DNA from: Atherix ibis
Taxonomy: Eukaryota > Arthropoda > Insecta > Diptera > Athericidae
Direction: 5' to 3'
Length of the DNA stretch: 64,000 bases
Assembly: GCA_958298945.1 (NCBI GenBank)
Contig: OY282606.1
Location: forward strand, 45,397,920 to 45,461,919
The number at the start of each line of letters is the position of its first letter. Position 1 is the first letter of the stretch. A program made the position numbers and the translations under genes. Positions 33,640 through 44,612 of the stretch are shown here, one piece after another. The notes beneath the pieces are model-generated. The model saw only the letters and a program-made list of their open reading frames with translations. It had not been told where the DNA came from and made no database searches.

Positions 33640-34430
33640 GATGCGACAACCTGGAATTCGGTATAGGAATCAGAGAACTCCAGATGTCGGAAGTCCTGGC
33701 GTCGCGCTGCGTTCTTCCAGTTCGACCCTCTCAGCATATTTTTGCGCCTACCTTGGCGCTTATCTACCTTGAAAAAAGAAAGATAAGCGCCTATCTTGCC
33801 TTCTGGGACCATAAATGAAGACCCCTCCAGGCAGAATCTTCCTTATTGATACGGATTAAATGTCCAGCCCACCGCAGACTATTGAGCTTAATTTTATCCA
33901 TAACCAAGTCCTTGTAGTAATGCTCCAGAATGTCGCAGTAAAATAGGCTCCCGAATCTTCTATCCTTAAGTACAGAGTATTTTACAGACTCCCCTCTCGA
34001 AAATAAGAGTTTGGAATGGTTTTTATTGATAACCCAAATTTTCGAAGAATAAATGAGGTCTTTCAAGACTAATATCTTGTGCAGCAGTAGCTTCGATGTT
34101 ATTGTTAAAATTTTGAGCAAATTATTTACGCTGACTAAAATAGGCTCTGTGCGCGGATTTCTTCCTGCATACGACCCAAAATACCAAATACGAAACTTAT
34201 TCAACTCTTTCGAGCCTATTGCCTCCTGTCTGTATGCGACTAGTTTTAATTGGTCTTGTCTTCGACACCAAAGCTGACACCATGTACTTTGTTTGGACTT
34301 TTTTCCATATGGAGTCTAAGATTTTAGCCGTTGTCTCAACCTTGCACAGCTCTTTCGGATCGATAAATAATGTCGATTTTATAATATATTATTTAAGGTG
34401 ACTTATCTGTTGTTAAACATAAAACCACGA
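33640..34430 (-). pseudogene. RTE-like LINE copy 3, 3' half
   Basis: The minus-strand frame 33791-34204 encodes NSLRWAGHLIRINKED, the L.WAGH+.R+ motif near the end of endonuclease-reverse transcriptase LINEs, preceded by a stretch homologous to ILTITSKLLLHKILV. Further upstream IDIIYRSERAV (34340-34385) directly follows the RT YADD motif in intact relatives. That motif is found at 35232-35270, on the other side of the R1-like insertion. Frames are broken; there is no functional product. Confidence 0.75.
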
Positions 34431-35231
34431 GTCGCCTACGACCATAGGGACTGATTAACGCTCAACAACGCACCACCATTACTAGCAGTTTACAGTCAGT
34501 AACCAGTTATAAGCTGATTACTCCAACTGGTAGTGGTAAGGACTATCTACACGTAAACCTCTACTGTCGTAAACAGTGACAGCGCCCGAGGTAATTACCA
34601 GTATCTCCTACCAGTGATCCTTAGACCGTACCCGAGATATGGGTATCAACCACAGCCAGTACATTGCTGCCTAAGCGCCTCATCATTGTCCGGCACAGTA
34701 TATTCCAACATCATGGGGCATCCCGACTTCCGTAGTACCAATTTTTGTTTTAAGAGTACTTCGATTTGTACTCCGCTCATTGAGCTACGGTAAGGAATCT
34801 TGTAAATCTCTAGTAACCGCTAAGCCAGATCACGTACGCGGGTTCGCCAAGACCCGAAAGTACAACCGGAATCGACATTGGTCTTTCACCCGGTTGTAGT
34901 CACTCTGCGTGTCATTCACACACTCATTCACGTGCCATTCTCGCTCACCTCTCAAAAAGTGCCACGGCAAATCTATTCAGGCATTCATACCTTTCTCTCA
35001 TATTTAACACACCACTTACATCCACACTCTCATCATACACCACGATTCCACATGCACCTAAGTCACGCAAATCCCCGTACAGGCCACACTCAATGAGAAT
35101 GTGCTTGGTACTCTCTTCCGCCGCCCCACCAGAGCATCTTGCCTCCGCAGCTAGACCACGCTTGTATAGGAACCCATTCATACTGCCGTGTCCCATGAGT
35201 AAATACCCAAGGTACAGCCCAAGTTACAAAC
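34431..35231 (-). mobile_element. R1-like LINE copy a, 5'-truncated, nested in RTE-like LINE
   Basis: On the minus strand the coding end reads MGHGSMNGFLYKRGLAAEAR then HILIECGLYGDL, the C-terminal GHG.F..YL and HVL.ECP knuckle region of R1-clade LINEs. It is followed by a 421-bp 3' UTR (34851 down to 34431) that recurs in R1-like copy b. The 3' end is GTCGTAGGCGAC with no poly(A), as in many R1-clade elements. It interrupts RTE-like LINE copy 3 exactly between its YADD motif and IDIIYRSERAV. Confidence 0.8.
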
Positions 35232-36190
35232 CAATAGAAATTGTCATCGACGTATGCTAAAAGCTGAACAGACTTCATTATAATGGTTCCTACCATGCTT
35301 ATCCCTGAGTCACGAAATTGCGTCTATTGTCTAATATAATTATGTGTATGTATATTGAATGGCCCTGAAATAGATTCGACTGCTTTTACTCTTCTGCTCA
35401 CACTAGTCATGGTTAGCTTAGTCAGTCTAATCAATTTTTCTGGGTCGCCGAACTCTCTCAGGAAAGTATTGAGTTTTACCCAACTATACTATCGATGAAC
35501 TTTTTGTTAACCATATTCCAACTATACTATCGAGTGCCGCAGAGAGAAGATCTGATATGTTTCTGATTTTCCTGGAGTAAAACCTCTCTAGTATGGGCTA
35601 ATAATTTTGTGGGCGAATGAGGTTATCCTGCTTTATAAGATTGCGGAAATATCTACTAGATGGTACTCACATCGTAATACGAGTATAGGATATCTATTTT
35701 TTTTAGTATAGGACAGATAATACCAAGGTTACAGTCAGTGGTCATTAATTTTCTGTCTTATATTTGGACCATTAATTGTTGAACTGTTTGGTGCAGTTTG
35801 TCACCTCTACACTGGCGATCCCCGTATGACTTATTGCTTTGATCGTTTCCTGGTAACGACAACATCAATTCTTCAGCTGGCGGGACCTCCAACTCGTATT
35901 CTGACTGATTAGTGTTAAGGAACTCATCAAATTATTCCACTCATCGCCTTATACACTAATTTAGTCACTGCAGCATGAATATCATCTTGGTGTAAAGCGT
36001 CTCATTCTACTCAGAGCTAGTTAATACTTTAGCGTCAGGTGCGGTTGGTCCATATTTTTTTTTATTCTTTTGTTCTGCTGCTCGCTTGCAGACATCGTCA
36101 AACCAGCCGTTTTGACATTTTTTCTGTCTACGACCAATGAGATCTCTTTCCAGGCTAATTCAATGTCTGCTTCGTTACCAGCGCATATAT
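35232..36190 (-). pseudogene. RTE-like LINE copy 3, 5' half
   Basis: Minus-strand order from high to low coordinates: NGWFDDVCKRAAEQKNKK near 36060-36115 (endonuclease-RT linker), FLREFGDPEKLIRLTKLTM near 35400-35480 (RT fingers), and TIIMKSVQLLAYVDDN at 35235-35290 (motif C, YVDD in place of YADD). The RT start region is decayed. It joins the part at 33640-34430 when the R1-like insertion is ignored. Confidence 0.75.
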
Positions 36191-36229
36191 GAAACACATA
36201 CAAAAACAATTGGAGTAGATTTAATTTAA

Positions 36230-36760
36230 AGTAAAATTGTTTTTATTTGTTTTATACTCCAAATATTAGAATTACGTATTTTTGGCATTAAAATTTCAGT
36301 TGCAAAAACTGCATTTTTTGTACTGACATTTAAAAGAACACACGAAAAAAAATCAGTAGAATTTCTTCTAATCTACAAATTCTAAAATTAACTACTTTTT
36401 AATTTAAAAAAATCTTTTCTAAAAACTCAGATGGAAAAAATTTAATTTCGACCTCACTAGAAATTTGATGATCTACATTTTTTCTGACTATTTGTTTTTA
36501 TACACAGCAGAATTACTATTTCGAGTAGGTTTAGATACTGTGTCTTGTTCTAAACCTACTCGAAATAGTAAAGTCATTATTTTTTTATGGCAATATAAAA
36601 TTGTTTACTCTAAGTGCTTATAAGCCAGACAAAATCTAAAATTTGATTTCAAGAAACTTCACACTCTACTCAAAATAACAATCTTTTGAGTTTTTGGTAT
36701 TTTAATTTTTGCTGCAGCCGAGCTTTTTTATCAAATATCATCTATCAAGTTATTAATGAT
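36230..36760. repeat. Degenerate AT-rich repeat boxes including an inverted pair
   Basis: The box TCTAAACCTACTCGAAATAG at 36549 and CTCTACTCAAAATAACAATC at about 36675 match the consensus seen at 24834. The first is also present inverted at 36513, forming a 23-bp perfect palindrome (36513-36535 with 36549-36571, 13-base loop). GACCTCACTAG and GATCTACATTTTTTCTGAC precede it, as in other units. Confidence 0.6.
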
Positions 36761-36764
36761 AAAT

Positions 36765-39700
36765 ACCAAATTATCGCCTCGACATTTTAAAATGAGTAGT
36801 CACACTCTTCCTATGCTATTGTAATGATAATAAGAAATAATTACCACACCTTCGCAGCGAATCATTTTTCATTGTCCATTTTAGATAATAAAAAGTTATT
36901 ATACGAATAAGTGGAAGCCACTACCTTTCCATTAACATATAAACTCTTATAAAGAGCATTTTTGCATGGAAGAATATTGTCTGTCTCAAGGAGGCAAGTG
37001 AAAATCATCTGATAATGCTCCTTTTACGACAGTTATTTACAAAAAACGCTATTTGGAACGATATTCAAAATTACCACATTACCTTAAGTGATGTACGTTC
37101 CAAGGCTTAGATTAGTTAAAGGCATTTGAAGTCTCAGCTGCATATTGAAGTCTCAGCTCCTTTAATGGAACAATCTAATATGATAAGGTATCCACAAGCC
37201 ATGAAATGTAATTTCCGTTTTTGTTTTTTGTCTCCAAGTACGAAACCTTTTACGAAAGTGTAGGTGTTATTCTGCTATCGACATTCACTTATTAATTCAA
37301 CACCGAAGTGGCTTAAGTAAAAACGTTCTTAAAACGTCAATTATTACGTTATTATGTCTGTTATTTCGTAAAATATTAAAGGAGACAATATTACACATCG
37401 CCAGTTTCATTTTTATAAAAAAGTATACCATTAATATTTTATATCAATTGAATTCTACTAAATAATATATACTTCAAAAATGTTGATTCAGTATTTGCAG
37501 ACGAAAGATAAGAAAATGTTTACATATTCTGCGACAATTCAACATCATGTCAGTAAATGTAATATTGAATGTTTAACACAATTATGAGTTGGAAAATATT
37601 GTTTGACTTTTTGGGCAAATTACAAGAATGGTTACTTCATAAAGTTAGATATTTTCTGATCCAAAAATGTGAAATTTCATAATTTTTCTTGAAATCAAAC
37701 TTCGAATTAAATCAACCAGCACAGAGTTTATGAGATTGTTGACATTTTTTGGAAGAGCTTATTTTTCTTACAGAAAAACTTTTTTGTAAGGAGTCGAAGG
37801 TGTTGGTACGGGGTGTCTGTGATAAGTGTACATTTTATTCGAGTAGTACGAATATGTACGGTCGTGTAGAAATGTTAAATAATAATTTATGTAGCATACG
37901 CTTCTGAATTACAAAAGCTGTGATATTCCTTTAACATATCCTTGCCTCGGAAAATGCATTCATTTGAGATACGTATTACAACTGACTTTGGGATTGGATC
38001 TTGTAGTAATACGAAAAAAAGAGAAACTTTCTCCAACAAACAGGGAATATATATTTGTACCACATATGAATTAGCATTTACCATCTAGAGCAGGTGTTAT
38101 GAAATCTACTTTGATATTTTTTATTTTGCATTATTTTGTTTTCATTTAATTTCATAAAGTAAACACTTACCGCTAATAATATTTCAAGTTAAGTAATATA
38201 CTTGAAAATATTTTAATCCAATTTTATTAGTAATTTTTATCGTCTAGACTATAGATTTACTGTATTCTTTATGGGCTTGGAAAAATAAATTTACGATAAA
38301 TTACTTCCAAGAGTTGTTTTTGTATTTATTCTTTTTGAAATAATATGAAAATATATCGTCTATATTTTCAAAAAAAAATGTGTTCTAAGATAAAAAAAAT
38401 AATTTTGAATTATTTATCAAACATGATAAATTTTATGTTGAGATTAAGTAAATGAGTTAGGGTGTGTTGGTTCTTATCTTTGATTTCTTTATGTCTTTAT
38501 ATAATATTAAAGTTCAAATATAGAAATTGAACTTATATAAATTTCGAGATGAACACAAAACCATTTACGAAATTTTGCGATAAGAATATTATATTTTCTT
38601 CTTCTCAAAACATACACCCTCCCCCTCTCCCCCACCAAAGTTCTTTCATCTATTAGAAAACTTTAAAAATTAAGATTATTAAAAAGATAACTTCTCTAAA
38701 AGAATTTTGGCTTTATTCTCTTAAACCAAAATATTCTTCTACTCTCAAAGAATTTGAGCTTATTTTTTCTTAAGTATCAGCAATTTTTTTTTCATGTTGC
38801 AAATAGTATTTTTTAAATTCAAATACAATTTTTTTATTATCAATTCAGGCAAAATTAATTATTTAAGGAAGCTCAAAAATGTTATCGTATAGGTAAATTT
38901 TACTAGCAATAATTAGAAAAGTTTTCATACACTTTTAAATAATAAATATTTTAAAATTGTAGATATACAAAGATATGACTATCCACTACACTTTTAAGTA
39001 ACAAAAAGTTTATTTACCCAGATTGATTTAGTTTTAAAACTTAAGAAAAACAATATTTTCAAAATCCTGTTCGGTTAAAAATCCAATGTTTATCGAGTTA
39101 ATTAAAAGATTTTTTTTGTATAAGATCTCCGAATACCACAAGATTCACGTTGGCACATGTTACAAGGACCTTAGACACAAATAATCAAAATTTTTTGAAA
39201 ATGACCTTTAATGCATGAATAAGATTTTATTTTCTGATTTTGGCCTAAATAAATAAAATTAAAATTACTGTTGTTAAAATTTTGTTAAAGAAAAAAAACT
39301 TAATTTTTATGAAAGAGCCTAATTTTAATTTATCAACAAATATTGTTTTGTAGCCAGAAAAAGCTGTCGATATTATTTCTTCAAAATAAAGTGGCTATGG
39401 ACTTCGTATTATGTTTCAGGAAAATGTTCTTCTGGCTAAAGCCTATTCTTGTGCAAAATTATTGGAGTAATATTGCTTGATTTTTAACTTATCCATTTTG
39501 CACTAGAATAAATAAAATTGGCTATGGGCAACACATTAAGTTCAAGCAAAATATTTGTATTGTTAACATCTATTCAAGTTTAAATCTTATATTTTGAGTA
39601 AGGAAAATGTTCTTGCAAAATTTAATTTCAATACAATATTGTGTTTTTAACTAAGATGTCAATATGGTATTAAGAAAAAATCTTTCATCTAGTACAAAAA

Positions 39701-39955
39701 TCTGTGGAGAATTGACCTTTTTAAAAATTGAATTGTCTTTTCTAGAGCAAAAATTCAATTTCTTTTAATTAAGACTGCCTGTAATTATAGATTTAAAATT
39801 AAATGTGAAAGAAAATTATATTTTTGTTATCTTACCTTATAACTAAGGTACTATAAAATTTGGGAGTACAAATGAAAAACCGCCGTTTTTTTGAAGCTTT
39901 AATGTGGACAAATGCTCACATATTTATGCTTTAAAGTATTATTTATTGCTAGCCA
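36765..39955. other. AT-rich sequence, no gene recognised
   Basis: No family motif in any frame; the minus frame 37887-38084 is short and unremarkable. A pyrimidine run CCCTCCCCCTCTCCCCCACC lies near 38618. A short palindromic trio near 37105-37160 repeats GAAGTCTCAGCT. Nothing else supportable. Confidence 0.5.
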
Positions 39956-39959
39956 TAAC

Positions 39960-40589
39960 TTTTTCCCATCTTTTTGAAAGCATACTCATTCCATCTTGAA
40001 AAAACAGCTCGTCTTTTGAGGTGCTCTACGATCGACCCAATTTTTGGTTTATTCGTAAGATCGGAAGTGCTGCTCAGCCAAATCATGCGTCATCAATCGG
40101 AAGATGTAGTAGTCGGAAGGGTCGATATCTGGAAAATACGGCGGGTAGAGCAGAACGTCCCACTTCAGTGTTTCCTGGTAGGTTGTAGCCATCTTAGCAA
40201 CATGTGGCCGAGCGTTGTCGTGCTGCAAAATCAATTTGTCGAGCTTGTTGTATGACCGTTTTTCCTACAATGCTCAGCTCAAACACATAAGTTGTGTTCT
40301 GTAGCGGGCTTAGCCATCGATGTTGATGTATGGCCACGGCGCCCCATAATTTTCTTCACTTCGGATTATCCTAATGGATCCACTTTTTATTGACAGTCAC
40401 AATACGATGCAGAAACACCTTCTATTTTGCCCTTGCAGCAACTGTTCACATGTGAAAAAACGCCGTTCAACGTCTCTTGGCTTAAACTGGAAGCCGTTAG
40501 GCTTCCAAACGATGGTAAATGGATTGTTGATTCACGCCAAATGAATCTTCAAGTTCTTGTTGTATTTAACGTGATGTAGTTGTCAAAAA
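39960..40589 (-). pseudogene. Mariner H transposase, 3' part
   Basis: Minus-strand pieces: LEDSFGVNQQSIYHRLEA (second helix-turn-helix), RRFFTCEQLL-like text, FLHRIVTVNKKWIH where the usual TGDEKW has lost the catalytic Asp (Asn), then LQHDNARPHVAKMATTYQET with the second Asp and FPDIDPSDYYIFRLM with the third. Several stops and shifts are present. The first helix-turn-helix lies beyond the R1-like insertion at 41690-41822. Confidence 0.8.
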
Positions 40590-41690
40590 GTCGCCTACGA
40601 CTATAGGGATTGAGTTACGCTCAATCAACGCACCACCATTACTGGCAGTTAACAGTTAGTAATCAGTTAAAAGCTGACTACTCCACCTGCTGGTGCCGAG
40701 AACTACCTAAACCTCTAATGTCATTAGCAGTGACAGTGCCCGAGATAATTGCAAAATGAATATTGCCAGTTATCTGCCACCTACGATCCGGAGACCGTAC
40801 CCGCGACATGGGTATTAACCACAGCCACCACGTTGCTGCCAAATGGCGCCTCACCTTAATTGGGCACAGTATATTTTCATACCATGGGGAACCCCGATTC
40901 TTGTGTCATCAATTTTTCTTTAAAGAGTACTTTGATTTCCCCGCTTATTGAGCTACGGTCAGTAATCTCTTAAATTCCTAGGCATCGCTAAGCCAGCTCA
41001 GGTACGCGGGTTCGCCAAGTTTCTTCACATGAAACCTCGTCAAGCCGCTCAATAATGCGATCCCATCGCAGGCAGTTGAACGAACTCCAAAAATGCACAA
41101 CATCCAAGCGTCCTCAGTCGATTTACCTTTGTTTTGCACACATCCAAGTATCTTCAGTCGATTTACCTTTCATAAATCCGTACTCAGAGCCAAATCCATT
41201 GAAGTTTGCCAACTTCACATTCAGCCGGTGTACCATCATCCGCTCGAGGACCTTGCCAAATACTGGCAGTAAGCATATCGGCCTATAGGAAGACGGGTCA
41301 GTCCATATCCCGTCTGGAGACTTGGGAAAGATAACCACGTCACCTACCTTCCGTTCACTCTGAAATACACCACTCTCCAGGTATTCACCGTACAGGCTAC
41401 TTACATGTTCGGGAATAGGCCGCCATACACTCCTCATCATTTGACCAATCACGCCATCCAATCCTTGGCCACTTCGCACTTTCGTGCTCCAAACTGAAGC
41501 ATCGATTTCATCCCATTCAAAGGACCTCCTGCCATTATTCACTTCCTCTTGCATTTCAATCCCAGGAAAGAATTCATCCATCAACGCGTTCACACTATCC
41601 TCGAAATTACTCGTATACCCATCATTCACTCTGATACTCGAAAATATCGTTTCGAGCACCTTTGCGCATGCACAATTGATACACCAAATC
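40590..41690 (-). mobile_element. R1-like LINE copy b, nested in mariner H
   Basis: The 3' end is again GTCGTAGGCGAC (inverse at 40590) and the 3' UTR (40590-41019) is clearly homologous to that of copy a. The RT begins near 41690 and ends at motif A, where the sequence jumps to the start of the 3' UTR, so the rest of ORF2 is deleted. Mariner H sequence occurs on both sides. Confidence 0.8.
41030..41690 (-). pseudogene. R1-like reverse transcriptase fragment
   Basis: The 190-codon minus-strand frame 41123-41695 contains VNALMDEFFPG, SGQGLDGVIGQMMRSVW (APGPDG block), DPSSYRPICLLPVFGKVLER and GFMKGKSTEDTW, the standard R1-clade order. It then shifts frame to WDRIIERLDEV, part of the motif-A region. 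A 30-base segment around CAGTCGATTTACC is duplicated (41099-41128 and 41143-41172). There is no motif C. Its R1-clade call rests on the YRPICLLP and STEDAW signatures. Confidence 0.8.
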
Positions 41691-42080
41691 TTCATCCAAT
41701 AATGCCTCCAATTCTGCGCCGTTAAAATTTTTCACCGAGCCAGGATGCTGCTTGTCTAATATATCGAAATCACCAATTTTGTAGCATTGGATCCATTCGC
41801 GACACGTTCTGTCACTAATCAAACCTTACCATAAGTTTCTACAATCATTCGCGAACGACACATTCTCTCACTAATACGCGCCTCAGCTGCAGATTTTTTT
41901 TCAAATTGAACGCAAAAAGCAAAACTCCCGCCAATGACGCTTATTTAGCTCAAATTTCGATATTTTCACGTACAACAATATATATCGCTTTTTTCAATAG
42001 CTGACACTTTTGAGTATTTTCAATATGAAAATACTCAAAAGTGTCAAGTTGCTATTGAAAAACGCGATATAACGCCGATA
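41690..42080 (-). pseudogene. Mariner H transposase, 5' part and leader
   Basis: The minus-strand frame 41622-41822 gives SDRTCREWIQCYKIGDFDIL and GAELEALLDED, the first helix-turn-helix of a mariner transposase; its expected continuation is found at 40560, beyond the R1-like insertion. Upstream sequence to about 42080 is the leader, and it contains the long palindrome at 41981-42071. No matching 3' TIR was identified. Confidence 0.7.
41981..42071. repeat. Long palindrome with arms of about 42-46 bp
   Basis: TATATCGCTTTTTTCAATAG continues to TGACACTTTTGAGTATTTTC, then a three-base loop, then the inverse. The right arm has four extra bases (AGTT) and one substitution. It sits at the 5' side of mariner H and may be duplicated, inverted terminal sequence. 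Confidence 0.9.
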
Positions 42081-42111
42081 AAAAGTCACAAATGATGAGG
42101 AGTTGTTGACC

Positions 42112-42480
42112 GATGACTAAGCTTACGATTTGATATTTTTGATCCGATATTTTGGACCAGTGTTTGGTGGTGGCGCTACCTATTGGAAAACGACGGTTTC
42201 CTCATTTTTGGATTTAATATATCCACAGAATGCCGATGACTAAGCTTACGATTTGATATTTTTGATCCGATATTTTGGACCAGTTTTTGGTGGTGGCGCT
42301 ACCTATTGGAAAACGACGGTTTCCTCATTTTTGGATTTAATATATCCACAGAATGCCGATGACTAAGCTTACGATTTGATATTTTTGATCCGATATTTTA
42401 GACCAGTGTTTGGTGGTGGCGCTACCTATTGGAAAACGATGGTTTCCTCATTTTTGGATTTAATATATCCACAGAATGCC
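42112..42480. repeat. Three 123-bp tandem units (minisatellite)
   Basis: GATGACTAAGCTTACGATTT starts at 42112, 42235 and 42358; each unit contains GGTGGTGGCGCTACCTATTG and ends with CCACAGAATGCC. Units differ at only a few positions, so the duplication is recent relative to the surrounding decayed elements. The 123-base period keeps frame, and one frame reads PVFGGGATYWKTTVSSFLD in each unit, but every unit junction carries a TAA. Confidence 0.95.
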
Positions 42481-44600
42481 TACCTTAAAACAAAATGCTT
42501 TTCTTTTAAAATTTTGAATAACTTCAAATTTAATAAAGTTCATACATATTTTCATTAATTTATATTATTATTAAGGCAATAATTTAAAAAGTTTTTAGGT
42601 CTTAAGATGTCTGATGCTGCTGTCCATTTCAATACAAAAAACGTTTAACAAATACTTTAGTTAAAAAAAATGTAAATGGATAAAAAATTCAAACAAGTGT
42701 GCCCTGATGTAACAAGTATACGGCAATTATGAAGGTCGAACGCAGCTACTGACACAGATTCTCCCTAAATACAGATATTTATTTTCACTACAGAAAAAAA
42801 GTTTTTTTCTAAACAAATAGACTTAAAATAAGAACATTTGAATTTTGTATAAATTTTATAAACACTGAATAAAAAATTGTGAATTTTGTTAAAAAACAAA
42901 AGAGAAAAATATTCTACATAATTTGTTTAATGAGTAAACCTTCTGAAAACCACAAACCCTAAAGCATATTGTCATTACTTTCTAGAGGATCCTTTAGATC
43001 TTTTGCAGAATATTCTACGGATTATACATGTCGAACCATTTCTTCTAAAAAAATTTACTTTCATCATTCTACGACTGACTAAAATTTTAACACAAAAATC
43101 CCTTACGGCAAATAAAGCTAATTTAACATTTCAAGTTTATTACAAAATTTATTCATGTTTATATATTTAATAATATTTTTACTCAAATTTAATATTAGCT
43201 TTGTAACATTGAATGTTTTCTCTTATATACATTTTCCCAATTTCTTCTATTTTTATAAGGATTTCTTTATAGGAGCTACAAAGTAAATTTCGTCAACATT
43301 ATTTCAGTTTTTCAAATACTCCAAATTATGTTCTTATATTTAAGACAATTTATACACATTCTAGTGAACCGAATATCTATTTTCTGTTATAAAATTTCTA
43401 CATAGACTGTTATGTATGTGTCCATAGTGGAAGAAAGTGTTTCAGATAAACTTAACATTGCATCTAAATATAAGATAAACGAACCGAAAATATATGGCAA
43501 GGACAGACATGTAAGCCATATTCACACACTAAACTTTTTGTATGAATGCCAAAAACTTTGTATACTGCATTATGGTACAATGACTTAAAATGTACATTTT
43601 ATCTACAAGGAAGATATAAGATTTTGGTTCTACTTATCTTATATGAAACTGTTTTACTCGGAAATAAGTGGAACAAACACTCTTAGTGCAGTATACAAGC
43701 TTCTACATTCTGCTCTTGATAGTGGAAAATATCGGTCAAGTGAGATTCTTATTGTACGATGCGGAAACATTTTAGTTTTTTTTTCGTTCTACGATTTCTC
43801 TTGTTCTGTACTATTTAAAGGCGAAAGTTTTATCTTTAAAAAAATACTTTAATTCCTTAAGGGAATATTTTTATCTAAAATTTTTTAAATTAGATTAAAT
43901 TTCAATACAATTTAAATTATAATAAAATTCAATCATCTCTAAATAGTAAAACAGAATAAAATATATTTATTTTAATAAGTATTATTTTTTTATCATAAAA
44001 TGGCAATATGATATTTAATAAGGAATTATTTCAAAAAAATGTTATTATCCAAAAGCGATAGCCGGAATTAAATTAATAATTATTGTCTTTTTAAAAAAAT
44101 TAACTTTGATTTAAAAAATTTAGTATTTAATTTTATCTATTGTTAATACCATAACAAATATTTACATTCATACATTCATTAAATAATAAAACTGTATAAA
44201 TACTATTAAGCAACAACTAAATTTTACATATGAAATTAGTGTGTCCTAAATATACAATATAATGTACTTTAGCATTTTGGATTAAGTATAATATACAGAA
44301 AGTAAAATCTATTTTAGAAACTTATTTACTTGTTTGTTTGTTTATTTGAAAAATCATTTAGATATGTGCAAAAGGGTCATAAAAACCTCCACGATCATGA
44401 TGCCATAATAAGTGTGTTGGAAGCCAAAATAATTATTTTTTACTTAGTAAAAAAATAAATTTCGGGAATATTAATAATTTCTAACATTTATGAAGTAAAA
44501 TAGAATGTTTGAGAAGATTAAATATAGGAATTCAAAATAAAAATGTTGGATCTAGAAGCTCCATACTCGAAAGAATCCTATTTGCTTAGTAATTCTGGTA
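42481..44600. other. AT-rich sequence, no gene recognised
   Basis: The stretch after the tandem array (42500-42580) shares AAATTTAATAAAGTTCATA and nearby text with 9690-9720. The 69-codon frame at 43643-43852 has no known motif. Otherwise nothing is seen. Confidence 0.5.
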
Positions 44601-44612
44601 TATTTGGCATAA

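Noticed and set aside
33570..33818. 82-codon plus-strand ORF
   Set aside because: It overlaps the minus-strand C-terminal end of RTE-like LINE copy 3 and is its shadow.
34431..34860. GC-richer block at first suspected to be an rRNA or structured host RNA
   Set aside because: The same sequence precedes R1-like coding remnants at both places, so it is best explained as a LINE 3' UTR.
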